Assembly: GCA_964594175.1 (NCBI GenBank)
Contig: CAZQLM010000036.1
Span: 1-8,357 of the forward strand
Origin: SZUA-1535 sp964594175
Lineage (GTDB): Archaea > Aenigmatarchaeota > Aenigmatarchaeia > Aenigmatarchaeales > SZUA-1535
Direction: 5' to 3'
Length of the DNA: 8,357 nt
Part shown: positions 1 to 5,791 of the stretch, in pieces
Position numbering within the stretch: position 1 is the first letter of the stretch
How the letters are laid out: each line of letters begins with the position of its first letter
The notes under the pieces: generated by a model
The model's input: only the letters and a program-made list of their open reading frames with translations
What the model was told of the DNA's origin: nothing
Databases searched by the model: none
Program-made: the position numbers and the translations under genes

Positions 1-2
1 TT

Positions 3-899
3 TTGCTTATGGCTTTTTTCCCTATTTATTCGTTTTTCAAAAATTTGTTTTTCACTATTTTAATTTGTTTACTCATTTGCGGAGCAATATATTATGTTTT
101 ATTTTATGAGAAAAATTATGAAAAATCCCTAATGCTTGGATTTTTCTTTCTGTTTGTTAGTTTCCTTTTTTCAGGAATACCTCTTTTCGAGCATTCTCAC
201 GTCGAATTTGAAAAAAATTTAACTCCTTTGTTTTTTTGCGGATACGGGCTTGTTCTTTTTTCCCTTGTATTTTTATGGCCAGAAAAGAAATTGGGCTGGG
301 TTTTTTTGCTGCTAGCTTCAATATTAAGCACATACAGAGTATTTTTAGCAATCTCTGGTCTTTCGCTCATATTTCTTTTGCTGGAAAAGAACAGGAAAAA
401 GCAAGCATGCATTGCAGGAATTTTGCTAATTCTTTTTGTTATTTTTTTATGGTTTTCAGAGTATTTCATAAGGATGAGCGGGCATGCTTCCTGGAAATTT
501 GATTTGTTAAGAAGCGCAGAATACAGATTGGCTTTCACTTTCTCTACTTTCGATAAGCTGTTGAAAATTTCGTTACCCTTAGGATATTCTTTTGGAATTT
601 CCCTTTTTTCAGAGAATATAGGAGAGGTAATATGCAAAATCTTGTATAATTATTCTTCTACGATAAATGCCGGAATTTTCGGAATATTGTTCATGGATAT
701 AGGTATATTATCTTTGTTTGTTCTTTTTTATATAGGGTTTGTGTTTAAAGAATTGTATAGAAGCGAGTTTAAAAAATACGCGATCGCAGCTTCTTGTCTG
801 CTTTCTCTCTTAGATATAGGAGTAAATATTTATTTTATCTCTCTTCTAACCATTCTCTGGGTGAGCTGCAGTGAAAACAAGGCTTCAAAAAATTCATAA
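3..899 (+). CDS. Oligosaccharide repeat-unit polymerase-like membrane protein (5' partial)
   Basis: The visible 298 residues form an integral membrane protein with spans near residues 10-35, 43-60, 74-92, 97-127, 135-151, 223-249 and 258-287, in the cytoplasmic membrane. The pattern resembles Wzy/O-antigen-ligase-like or archaeal repeat-unit polymerases. Points of likeness are a short YR-containing segment at the start of a span (STYRVFLAISG, 109-119), a longer soluble loop (about 152-220), and a late GIFGILFMDIG segment (224-234). The frame has no stop before the window edge, so the TTG at 3 or ATG at 9 need not be the true start and the gene probably begins upstream. It overlaps the following flippase gene by 29 bases, implying co-transcription. 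Phenylalanine is about 13% of residues. The polymerase call is an inference from topology, weak motif likeness and context; another multi-span glycan protein is possible. Confidence 0.5.
   Translation: MLMAFFPIYSFFKNLFFTILICLLICGAIYYVLFYEKNYEKSLMLGFFFLFVSFLFSGIPLFEHSHVEFEKNLTPLFFCGYGLVLFSLVFLWPEKKLGWVFLLLASILSTYRVFLAISGLSLIFLLLEKNRKKQACIAGILLILFVIFLWFSEYFIRMSGHASWKFDLLRSAEYRLAFTFSTFDKLLKISLPLGYSFGISLFSENIGEVICKILYNYSSTINAGIFGILFMDIGILSLFVLFYIGFVFKELYRSEFKKYAIAASCLLSLLDIGVNIYFISLLTILWVSCSENKASKNS
859..865 (+). promoter_or_regulatory. Shine-Dalgarno site for the flippase gene
   Basis: GGGTGAG lies five bases before the GTG at 871 and matches the archaeal 16S rRNA 3' end (GGTGA core). It supports the GTG start inside the 3' end of the upstream gene, and therefore translational coupling. 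Confidence 0.6.
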
Positions 900-2067
900 A
901 TTTGGTATTTTAATTCTTGGAGGTATTTTATTTTCAAGAGCCGGAGGGCTTTTTTTCAGGTTTCTATGTCTGAAATTTTTGCCAATTTCGGTTTACGGAG
1001 AGGCTGTTCTTTTCATAATTTTTTTAACATTTTTTGGAATAGTAGCATCTTTTGGCTTGCCTGTTTTGCTTTCTTCAGAACTTAAATGGAAAAGAGGAAA
1101 TAAAAGGTTTTTAATTTTAAAAGATATTTTTTCCCTCTCTCTTTTATTTTCCTTTTTCATAGCCATGCTTCTATTCATTTTCGGAATGCTTAATTTCTTT
1201 AATTTTTTAAAGATGCATGCAGAAACCGTAGCACTTCTCTCGTTTGCACTCCCAATATATGTGAGTTTTAACGTCTTTCTTTTTTATTTCAGAGCAACAG
1301 CTCCGAAAATTTCTCTGCTTTCTGAAATTTTTCTTTCTGCTTTGAGAATAATGTTTTTAATAGTTTTGCTCTCACTAGGATTTGTATTTCTTTCACCATT
1401 TCTTTCCATAATTCTCGCATTTTTCTTTTCAACTCTGTTTATGCTCTATCACTTGCCACACAAAAAAATATTTTCTTTTAAAATCAAAGAGAAGAAAAGA
1501 ATAATTCTTGCAGGCGGAGCAATATTTTTTTACGAATGCTTCAAAAATCTTGGAATAAATGTTGATAGGATAATGCTTTCAATTTTTTTCTCACCCAGAG
1601 ATACTGGAATATACGATGCATTAGTGCTTTTATGCATTTTCTACACTTTTGTTGCAAACTCTTACGGAATAGCTATTCTTTCTCAAAAAAATGTAAGAAA
1701 AAACTTTTTATCTTCTCTCAAAGCGTATCTAGCGTTTTCCTTTCCATATTCAATTTTCATATTTTTTGCAGCACGCCCAGTTCTCGAATTTTTTAAAAGA
1801 GAAGTTTTGGTAGCGTATCCTTCATTTTCCTTGCTTTTGCTTTCTTATTTCATTTACGGAATTTTTATTTTATCTTCATTTTCCCTAATTTCTTTAAAAA
1901 AATATTCTTCTGCTCTTTCAGGAGCAATAATTTTTTTAGGTACAAATGCTTTACTTAATTCATGGCTAATACCTTTACTTCATTATTCAGGAGCTGCGCT
2001 ATCATTATTAATAGCAAGTATTTCAAGCCTTTTGTACTCGTTGCTTTGTTTGTACTTTTTCAAATAA
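871..2067 (+). CDS. Polysaccharide flippase, MATE superfamily (Wzx/PST type)
   Basis: This is a 398-residue membrane protein with about 12 hydrophobic spans, predicted to flip lipid-linked oligosaccharides across the cytoplasmic membrane. Family traits are visible. The first helices contain GGILFSRAGGLFFRF (17-31) followed by LPISVYGEAVLF (37-48). The mid-protein helix has the NVDRIMLSIFFSPRDTGIYDA pattern near 230-250 (Asp then GIY). A later LLNSWLIPLLHYSGAAL segment (361-377) resembles the N-x-x-LIP-x-x-G-x-x-GAA signature. The length is slightly short for the family (usually 400-480), mainly at the C-terminus. The GTG start at 871 is preceded by a good Shine-Dalgarno site and overlaps the polymerase-like gene by 29 bases; the downstream regulator gene also overlaps its end. 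Phenylalanine is about 59 of 398 residues, partly reflecting AT bias. The family call is firm; the exact substrate is unknown. Confidence 0.85.
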   Translation: MKTRLQKIHKFGILILGGILFSRAGGLFFRFLCLKFLPISVYGEAVLFIIFLTFFGIVASFGLPVLLSSELKWKRGNKRFLILKDIFSLSLLFSFFIAMLLFIFGMLNFFNFLKMHAETVALLSFALPIYVSFNVFLFYFRATAPKISLLSEIFLSALRIMFLIVLLSLGFVFLSPFLSIILAFFFSTLFMLYHLPHKKIFSFKIKEKKRIILAGGAIFFYECFKNLGINVDRIMLSIFFSPRDTGIYDALVLLCIFYTFVANSYGIAILSQKNVRKNFLSSLKAYLAFSFPYSIFIFFAARPVLEFFKREVLVAYPSFSLLLLSYFIYGIFILSSFSLISLKKYSSALSGAIIFLGTNALLNSWLIPLLHYSGAALSLLIASISSLLYSLLCLYFFK

Positions 2068-2954
2068 ACCAAGGAAGCTCTGTGGAAAGCAATGCTGATT
2101 TAATAGTGGTTCGAGGAGATGTTTTAGTAGACTACATCCCAACACTGGCATATGCTTCACATGCCAAAATAATGCTTTTACTAGTTAAACCAGAAAAAAT
2201 TGACAAAGATAGCTTATCAGCACTTAAAGTATATGCCAAAACGTATAAAAATGTAGTGATAATAGGTGGTAAAAATGCTGTTTCTGAAGATGTTGAGAAA
2301 GAGCTAAAAAATTTGGGATTTTATGTTACAAGGTTATGGGACTGGGATAGATATGGAACAGCTGCAAGGATAGCTATTGAGCTCTGGAAAAGCTCAGAAA
2401 ATGCTGTAATAGTGGATGCTGAAAATTCAAATAATTTCATTTATGCGGGAATGCTGGCAATAAAAACAGAAAGTCCAGTGCTTTATTCTAAAAAAGATTC
2501 TCTCCCGAAAACAACAGAAAAAGCTCTGAAAATTTTGAATGTTAAAAACGCTATAATGGTAGGAAATTTCTCTTCTGAGGTAATTGAAAAGATTTCATCT
2601 CTTGGTATTTCTGTTAAAAAAGTTTCGGTTGAAAAATTGAAAAAACAGCAAAATTTTGAAAAAGGAAATGTTTCGATCCTTTTTGTTTTAGCATTCTCAA
2701 TAAGCTTATTAATAATTGGGTATCTTGCGTTCAAGAAAATAAAGCGAACAGAATTCATACTTCTCACTCCTGATGAAGAAAAAATAGTAGAGCTGCTCAA
2801 GCTTCACGGAACACTAACACAAAAAAGAATAGCAGAGCTTTCAGGGTTTTCAAAGCCAAAGACATCGCGTTTGATATCTTCGCTTTCTCAGAAAGGTGTT
2901 ATAGAGAAGATAAAGTATAAAAAAACGCAGAAAATAAGGTTAAAGGTTAAATAA
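1962..2954 (+). CDS. Membrane protein with cell-wall-binding type 2 repeats and cytoplasmic winged-helix domain
   Basis: From the ATG at 1962 the protein has 330 residues. A hydrophobic signal/anchor lies at about 20-36. Then come two repeats of the cell-wall-binding 2 type (CW_binding_2, PF04122-like). The first has DLIVVRGD (46-53), VVIIGGKNAVSEDVEKEL (98-115) and WDRYGTAARIA (128-138). The second has AVIVDAENSNNFIYAGMLA (148-166) and NAIMVGNFSSEVIEKI (196-211). A membrane span at 237-257 is followed by KKIKR, placing the C-terminus in the cytoplasm. Residues 267-330 form a winged helix (LTPDEEKIVELLKLHGTLTQ, then recognition-helix region SKPKTSRLISSLSQKGVIEK), like membrane-associated regulators of COG2512. 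The inferred role is a one-component regulator sensing the surface. The start is uncertain: ATG 1962 lacks a Shine-Dalgarno site and overlaps the flippase by 106 bases, whereas AGGAG at 1989 would suit a non-standard start at 2001-2007. Partner ligand and targets are unknown. Confidence 0.75.
   Translation: MANTFTSLFRSCAIIINSKYFKPFVLVALFVLFQINQGSSVESNADLIVVRGDVLVDYIPTLAYASHAKIMLLLVKPEKIDKDSLSALKVYAKTYKNVVIIGGKNAVSEDVEKELKNLGFYVTRLWDWDRYGTAARIAIELWKSSENAVIVDAENSNNFIYAGMLAIKTESPVLYSKKDSLPKTTEKALKILNVKNAIMVGNFSSEVIEKISSLGISVKKVSVEKLKKQQNFEKGNVSILFVLAFSISLLIIGYLAFKKIKRTEFILLTPDEEKIVELLKLHGTLTQKRIAELSGFSKPKTSRLISSLSQKGVIEKIKYKKTQKIRLKVK
1989..1993 (+). promoter_or_regulatory. Possible Shine-Dalgarno site for an ATC/ATT start
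   Basis: AGGAG lies 7 bases before ATC 2001 and 10 before ATT 2004, in the frame of the winged-helix membrane protein. A start here would give a compact signal sequence (NSKYFKPFVLVALFVLFQ). No ATG, GTG or TTG lies between 1962 and 2046 in that frame. The bases also encode Ser-Gly-Ala in the flippase, so chance is possible. Confidence 0.3.
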
Positions 2955-2988
2955 AACAAAAAAATTATTTTAAACAAGTTTTTTTGTT
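2955..2988 (+). terminator. A/T-only inverted repeat with 7-T tract
   Basis: AACAAAAAAA (2955-2964) and TTTTTTTGTT (2979-2988) are perfect 10-base inverted copies separated by 14 bases, beginning right after the TAA at 2952-2954. The T-tract at 2979-2985 fits archaeal T-rich termination. The stem is A/U dominated and so weak as a hairpin; the T-tract is probably the active part. Confidence 0.5.
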
Positions 2989-3012
2989 AAATTTAGCTTT
3001 AAAATTATTTTA

Positions 3013-3054
3013 TTTTTATACACTGTGAAACGTTGCATTTTTAATATTAATATT
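3013..3054 (+). promoter_or_regulatory. Candidate TATA elements for the GlcNAc-1-P transferase unit
   Basis: Two AT-rich TATA-like stretches are present in the 123-base gap. TTTTTATA is at 3013-3020, predicting transcription start near 3043-3046 and a leader of about 33 bases. The second is the palindromic AATATTAATATT at 3043-3054, predicting a start near 3073-3076 and a nearly leaderless message. The region is so AT-rich that neither can be preferred. No clear Shine-Dalgarno site precedes the ATG at 3078. Confidence 0.35.
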
Positions 3055-3077
3055 TTCCATAAAGCAAAAGGCTATCA

Positions 3078-3992
3078 ATGGAGGAGATATGGATAATAGC
3101 AGGAAGCTTTATGGTTAGCTGTTTCATTTACTTAGCCTTGCCTTTCATGGGAAAGAAATTTAAAAAAATTGGGATAGTTGGCAGGGATGTGCATAAAATA
3201 AACAAACCATTAATACCTGAAATGGGAGGAGTAATTTTTATACCTCCAGTAATAGCTTTATCTTTGATTTACTCAACCTTCTCGCCATGTTTTTTGTGCA
3301 TAGCATTTTCTACACTTCTGTTTTTCATTTACGGTTTGCTCGATGACTTAAAAGCTTTTGGAAAATGGGAAAAGCTTTTGGTTTCATTCGGAATATCTTT
3401 AATAATTTCAGCAACAAAGCTCAGCTCCGGAAAATTTTCTTTGCTATTGCTTTTTTCATTTATCTTCCTTTCAATAATAATAGGAAATAGTATTAATGTT
3501 CTTGCAGGTTTTAATGGTCTGGAAACAGGGCTTTCCATAATAATTTTCGCAACAATTTTTGCTTACCTTTTTTTGAAAGGAAATCCAAACCTAGCATTTT
3601 TTACGTTTTGCGTAATTTTATTTCTTTTCTCTTTTTTCCTTCACAACAAATATCCCTCAAAATTTTTTCCGGGAAACTGCGGAACTTTGGGAATAGGAGG
3701 AATTCTTGTAGGCCTTTCGCTATGCGCGAATTTGTACACTTTAATTCTTCCCTTGCTTTCTCTTCACTTTTCAGATGCGCTCCTAAAATTTTTTACCGCA
3801 GGCTATTTTAGCAGTTCGGAAAAACCTAAGAGCAAAGTAGGTAAAAATGGCATACTTATACCTGGAAAGGGTTATCTTTCAATTCCAAAAGTATTTATGA
3901 AAGCTTTTAAGCTTTCAGAAAAAAAGCTTGTAAGCTATTTGCTACTAGCTCAGTTAATTATAGCTGCATGCGTGCTGCTGGTGAGAATATGA
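3078..3992 (+). CDS. UDP-GlcNAc:polyprenyl-phosphate GlcNAc-1-P transferase-like protein (PNPT family)
   Basis: This 304-residue multi-span membrane enzyme is predicted to transfer GlcNAc-1-P (or a related sugar phosphate) from UDP to a polyprenyl/dolichyl phosphate, the first step of lipid-linked glycan assembly (archaeal AglH, eukaryotic DPAGT1/Alg7, bacterial WecA/MraY relatives). Family motifs appear in order: GRDVHK (35-40), PEMGG (47-51), the Asp pair in YGLLDDLKAFGKW (85-97), NVLAGFNGLETG (140-151), and HNKYPSKFFPGNCGTLGIGG (189-208). The HN-YPS-x-F wording is close to the eukaryotic/archaeal branch. The last motif has Asn200 where FxGD normally has Asp, a residue important for catalysis in MraY, so full activity is uncertain. 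ATG 3078 is chosen because it keeps the whole first membrane span; ATG 3111 would cut into it. It overlaps the DUF354 gene by four bases (ATGA). Confidence 0.8.
   Translation: MEEIWIIAGSFMVSCFIYLALPFMGKKFKKIGIVGRDVHKINKPLIPEMGGVIFIPPVIALSLIYSTFSPCFLCIAFSTLLFFIYGLLDDLKAFGKWEKLLVSFGISLIISATKLSSGKFSLLLLFSFIFLSIIIGNSINVLAGFNGLETGLSIIIFATIFAYLFLKGNPNLAFFTFCVILFLFSFFLHNKYPSKFFPGNCGTLGIGGILVGLSLCANLYTLILPLLSLHFSDALLKFFTAGYFSSSEKPKSKVGKNGILIPGKGYLSIPKVFMKAFKLSEKKLVSYLLLAQLIIAACVLLVRI
3980..3984 (+). promoter_or_regulatory. Shine-Dalgarno site for the DUF354 gene
   Basis: GGTGA ends four bases before the ATG at 3989, inside the last codons of the transferase gene. It supports 3989 over the further upstream ATG at 3968, and indicates coupled translation with the ATGA stop-start overlap. 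Confidence 0.65.
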
Positions 3993-5026
3993 AAGTATGG
4001 ATAGATATTACAAGCTTTCCGCATGCAAGGTTTTTTAAGGGATTTGCAGAAGAGATTGAAAAAAAGGGAAATGAAGTGCTAATTACATGCAGAAAATTTT
4101 ATAATCTTGAAGAGTTTCTTAAGGAGCTGGGACTAAACTTTGTTAGCGTTGGTTCGCATGGGAAAACAAAAAAAGAAAAGCTAATAAAAAGCTGTGAAAG
4201 GATTAAAAAATTAACAAAAATAATTTCTGAATTTAAGCCAGATATATGCATTGCTAAGCATTCAGTAGAACTTCCAAGAGTAGCTTTTGGATTGGGTATA
4301 AGCTCAATTCTCGTGCTTGATCATGAAACAGCAGAAGCCCAAACACGCTTGACAGTTCCATTTGCTGATATTGTTGTTTCACCTAAAGCTGTTCCACAAG
4401 CACTTTTAAAGAGATGCGGTGCAAAAAGAGTAAAGCAATTTTATGGCGTGTGCGAGGTTGCACATTTTTACAAATTTAAAAAAAATAAAAATGTTTTGAA
4501 AGAGCTTGGAATAAATAAAAGTGAAAAAATTATTCTTGCTCGTTCAGAATCAAGGTATTCTTCCCATAACATTGAAAAATCATTTATTTTCAGGCTTCTT
4601 CGAGAAATAAAAGAAAAATTTTCGGTTGAAATAATAGCACTTCCCAGGAATAACTATGATAGAAAAAAGTTCAAAGAAATAGGGGCTATAATTCCTGAAA
4701 AACCTATTGACACTTTAAGCATTTACTTTTACGTTTCTCTTGTGATAAGTGCAGGCTCTACAATGAATAGAGAAGCTTCATTGACAGGTGCGAATGTTTT
4801 ATCTATTTGTCCAGATTCTCTGCCTGCTGTTGATAAGTTTTTAATAAAACTTGGTTTGATGAAGCGTGAAAAAAAATTTGAAAAAGCTTTCAATATAGCG
4901 TGCTCAATTCTCGAAAAAGAGGAAAACAAAAAGAAAAAAAGAAAAGTAAGAGAAATAATTTCTAAGTTTGAAAATCCTTATAAGCTTTTGTATTCATGCA
5001 TTAGAGAGGTTTCTGAAAAGCACTAG
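3989..5026 (+). CDS. DUF354 family protein (COG1817), predicted GT-B-fold glycosyltransferase-like
   Basis: The 345-residue soluble protein starts MKVWIDITSFPHARFF, the classic N-terminus of the archaeal DUF354 family. Other family segments are KHSVELPRVAFGLGISS (90-106), DHETAEAQTRLTVPFADIVV (111-130) and MNREASLTGANVLSICPDSL (259-278) followed by AVDKFLIKLGLM (280-291). The family resembles UDP-GlcNAc 2-epimerase and GT-B glycosyltransferases, but I know of no firmly established activity. Its ATGA overlap with a GlcNAc-1-P transferase gene suggests that it acts on the cytoplasmic face on the same lipid-linked sugar or its nucleotide precursor; this is inference. A lysine-rich stretch (306-321) precedes the C-terminal helices. 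ATG 3989 is favoured by its Shine-Dalgarno site and by the conserved N-terminus. The 3' end overlaps the convergent lipoprotein gene by 33 bases. Confidence 0.85.
   Translation: MKVWIDITSFPHARFFKGFAEEIEKKGNEVLITCRKFYNLEEFLKELGLNFVSVGSHGKTKKEKLIKSCERIKKLTKIISEFKPDICIAKHSVELPRVAFGLGISSILVLDHETAEAQTRLTVPFADIVVSPKAVPQALLKRCGAKRVKQFYGVCEVAHFYKFKKNKNVLKELGINKSEKIILARSESRYSSHNIEKSFIFRLLREIKEKFSVEIIALPRNNYDRKKFKEIGAIIPEKPIDTLSIYFYVSLVISAGSTMNREASLTGANVLSICPDSLPAVDKFLIKLGLMKREKKFEKAFNIACSILEKEENKKKKRKVREIISKFENPYKLLYSCIREVSEKH
4923..4946 (-). terminator. T-tract on minus strand, possible terminator of the lipoprotein gene
   Basis: The + strand A-runs here (4, 5, 7 and 4 bases) read as consecutive T-tracts on the minus strand, 48-71 bases past the lipoprotein stop at 4994. 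Archaeal termination on T-tracts makes this a plausible end of that transcript. The same bases encode a lysine-rich segment of the DUF354 protein, which could explain them without any terminator. Confidence 0.35.
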
Positions 5027-5644
5027 CAAAAGCTTATCAACAGCTAAATCAAGCTCTGTATAGCCATTTTCCATCGAGAAGCTCTTACCCTTAACAAATA
5101 TAACACCTTTTTCCTGTTTTGCCACGAGCAGCGTTTCATTGGCTAAACCCTCTCCGAGCAGAGCTATAACGACAAGAGATTCATTGCCCTTTAGCTCTTC
5201 ATAGCTGTCGTAAATTTCTTTTCCAATGCAGATATTTTTATTAAAGTCCGCGTAGTACAAGCACGTGAAATTATTTTCCTCGTAAACAATTGGAGATGTG
5301 AAAGGAGCATAGATTGAGTTGTAAATGAATGTGAGCTTGTAAGCAAGCTCGTAAGCAGCAACTCCGTAATAGCCAGCGTTAGAGCTAACATTAGGAATTG
5401 CTATTACCACTCGCTTAAGCTTTTCGTTTAAGAGCATTTCCGCTAAAACGCCTTCTTCTGGAATAACTTTGATTTTAGAAGCTTCCTTCAAATCTGCTCT
5501 GAAGTGAAGCAAAGAACCTTTGAAAATCATCACATTCCTTTCAATTTTAATAGCTCCATTAGCTTTTTCGCTAGCGATGCAACCGCATAGGAGCAGGAGG
5601 CAAAACACTGTTAGCACGCTTAAACTTTGTGAGAGTTTCAACAT
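4994..5644 (-). CDS. Unrecognised secreted lipoprotein
   Basis: This 216-residue protein has an N-terminal hydrophobic segment (9-19) ending in the lipobox-like LLCGC, with Cys22 as likely lipidation site, so it is predicted to sit on the outer face of the membrane. I do not recognise the family. Visible segments include FKGSLLHFRADLKEA (41-55), an alternating beta/alpha pattern around RVVIAIPNVSS (78-88), AAYELAYKLTFIYNS (96-110) and ESLVVIALLGEGLANETLLV (155-174), suggesting an alpha/beta fold. Five N-x-S/T sequons occur (Asn85, 125, 154, 169, 212). Cys128 and Cys139 could pair. Its start is the ATG at 5642-5644, with no Shine-Dalgarno site but a TATA element about 26 bases upstream, pointing to a leaderless message. 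It converges with the DUF354 gene (33-base overlap) and diverges from threonyl-tRNA synthetase. Confidence 0.75.
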   Translation of the reverse strand: MLKLSQSLSVLTVFCLLLLCGCIASEKANGAIKIERNVMIFKGSLLHFRADLKEASKIKVIPEEGVLAEMLLNEKLKRVVIAIPNVSSNAGYYGVAAYELAYKLTFIYNSIYAPFTSPIVYEENNFTCLYYADFNKNICIGKEIYDSYEELKGNESLVVIALLGEGLANETLLVAKQEKGVIFVKGKSFSMENGYTELDLAVDKLLLVLFRNLSNA

Positions 5645-5663
5645 AAGAGAGTGATTTTAGTAA

Positions 5664-5677
5664 ACATTTATAAATGT
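5664..5677. promoter_or_regulatory. Palindromic TATA element between divergent genes
   Basis: ACATTTATAAATGT is a perfect 14-base palindrome containing TTTATAAA on both strands. On the minus strand its centre is about 26 bases from the lipoprotein ATG, the spacing expected of a TATA box serving a leaderless gene. On the + strand it would start transcription near 5697, giving threonyl-tRNA synthetase a leader of about 95 bases. Confidence 0.55.
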
Positions 5678-5708
5678 ATTATCTCTAAATTAAGAAAGGT
5701 GTTGTGGT

Positions 5709-5735
5709 GATGCCCTGCCAAACAAATTTACGTTA
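5709..5735 (+). other. Possible 8-codon upstream reading frame in the thrS leader
   Basis: ATG at 5709 opens the short frame MPCQTNLR followed by TAA. AAAGGTG at 5696-5702, six bases before the ATG, could act as a weak Shine-Dalgarno site. It would only be in the transcript if the palindromic TATA at 5664-5677 is used rightward. One Thr codon is present, not a run, so classic attenuation is not indicated. A frame this short may well be chance. Confidence 0.15.
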
Positions 5736-5759
5736 AAAATTTCTGCAGATTTTCTTAAC

Positions 5760-5768
5760 TTTTATAAG
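5760..5768 (+). promoter_or_regulatory. TATA box proximal to threonyl-tRNA synthetase
   Basis: TTTTATAAG is centred about 28 bases before the ATG at 5792, matching archaeal TATA spacing for a leaderless or almost leaderless message. It competes with the palindromic TATA further upstream; the presence of a Shine-Dalgarno site at 5781 would be useful only to the longer transcript. Confidence 0.45.
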
Positions 5769-5780
5769 CTCCAGCCTTTG

Positions 5781-5786
5781 AGGTGA
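5781..5786 (+). promoter_or_regulatory. Shine-Dalgarno site for threonyl-tRNA synthetase
   Basis: AGGTGA lies five bases before ATG 5792 and matches the archaeal anti-Shine-Dalgarno well. It contains the in-frame GTG at 5783, which is therefore more likely part of the ribosome site than the start codon. Confidence 0.65.
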
Positions 5787-5791
5787 AAGAA

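Noticed and set aside
197..637. 146-codon minus-strand frame opposite the polymerase-like gene
   Set aside because: The + strand frame has clear membrane spans and operon context; the minus frame shows no domain and looks like a mirror of T-rich codons.
3608..3811. 67-codon frame inside the GlcNAc-1-P transferase gene
   Set aside because: It is a +1 shadow of the motif region HNKYPS...FPGN, which is clearly coding in the other frame.
5678..5791. T-box or other riboswitch, or a C/D box RNA, in the thrS leader
   Set aside because: No T-box features are visible, and T-boxes are bacterial. TGATG at 5707 resembles part of a C box but no matching CTGA D box and no stable paired ends were found.
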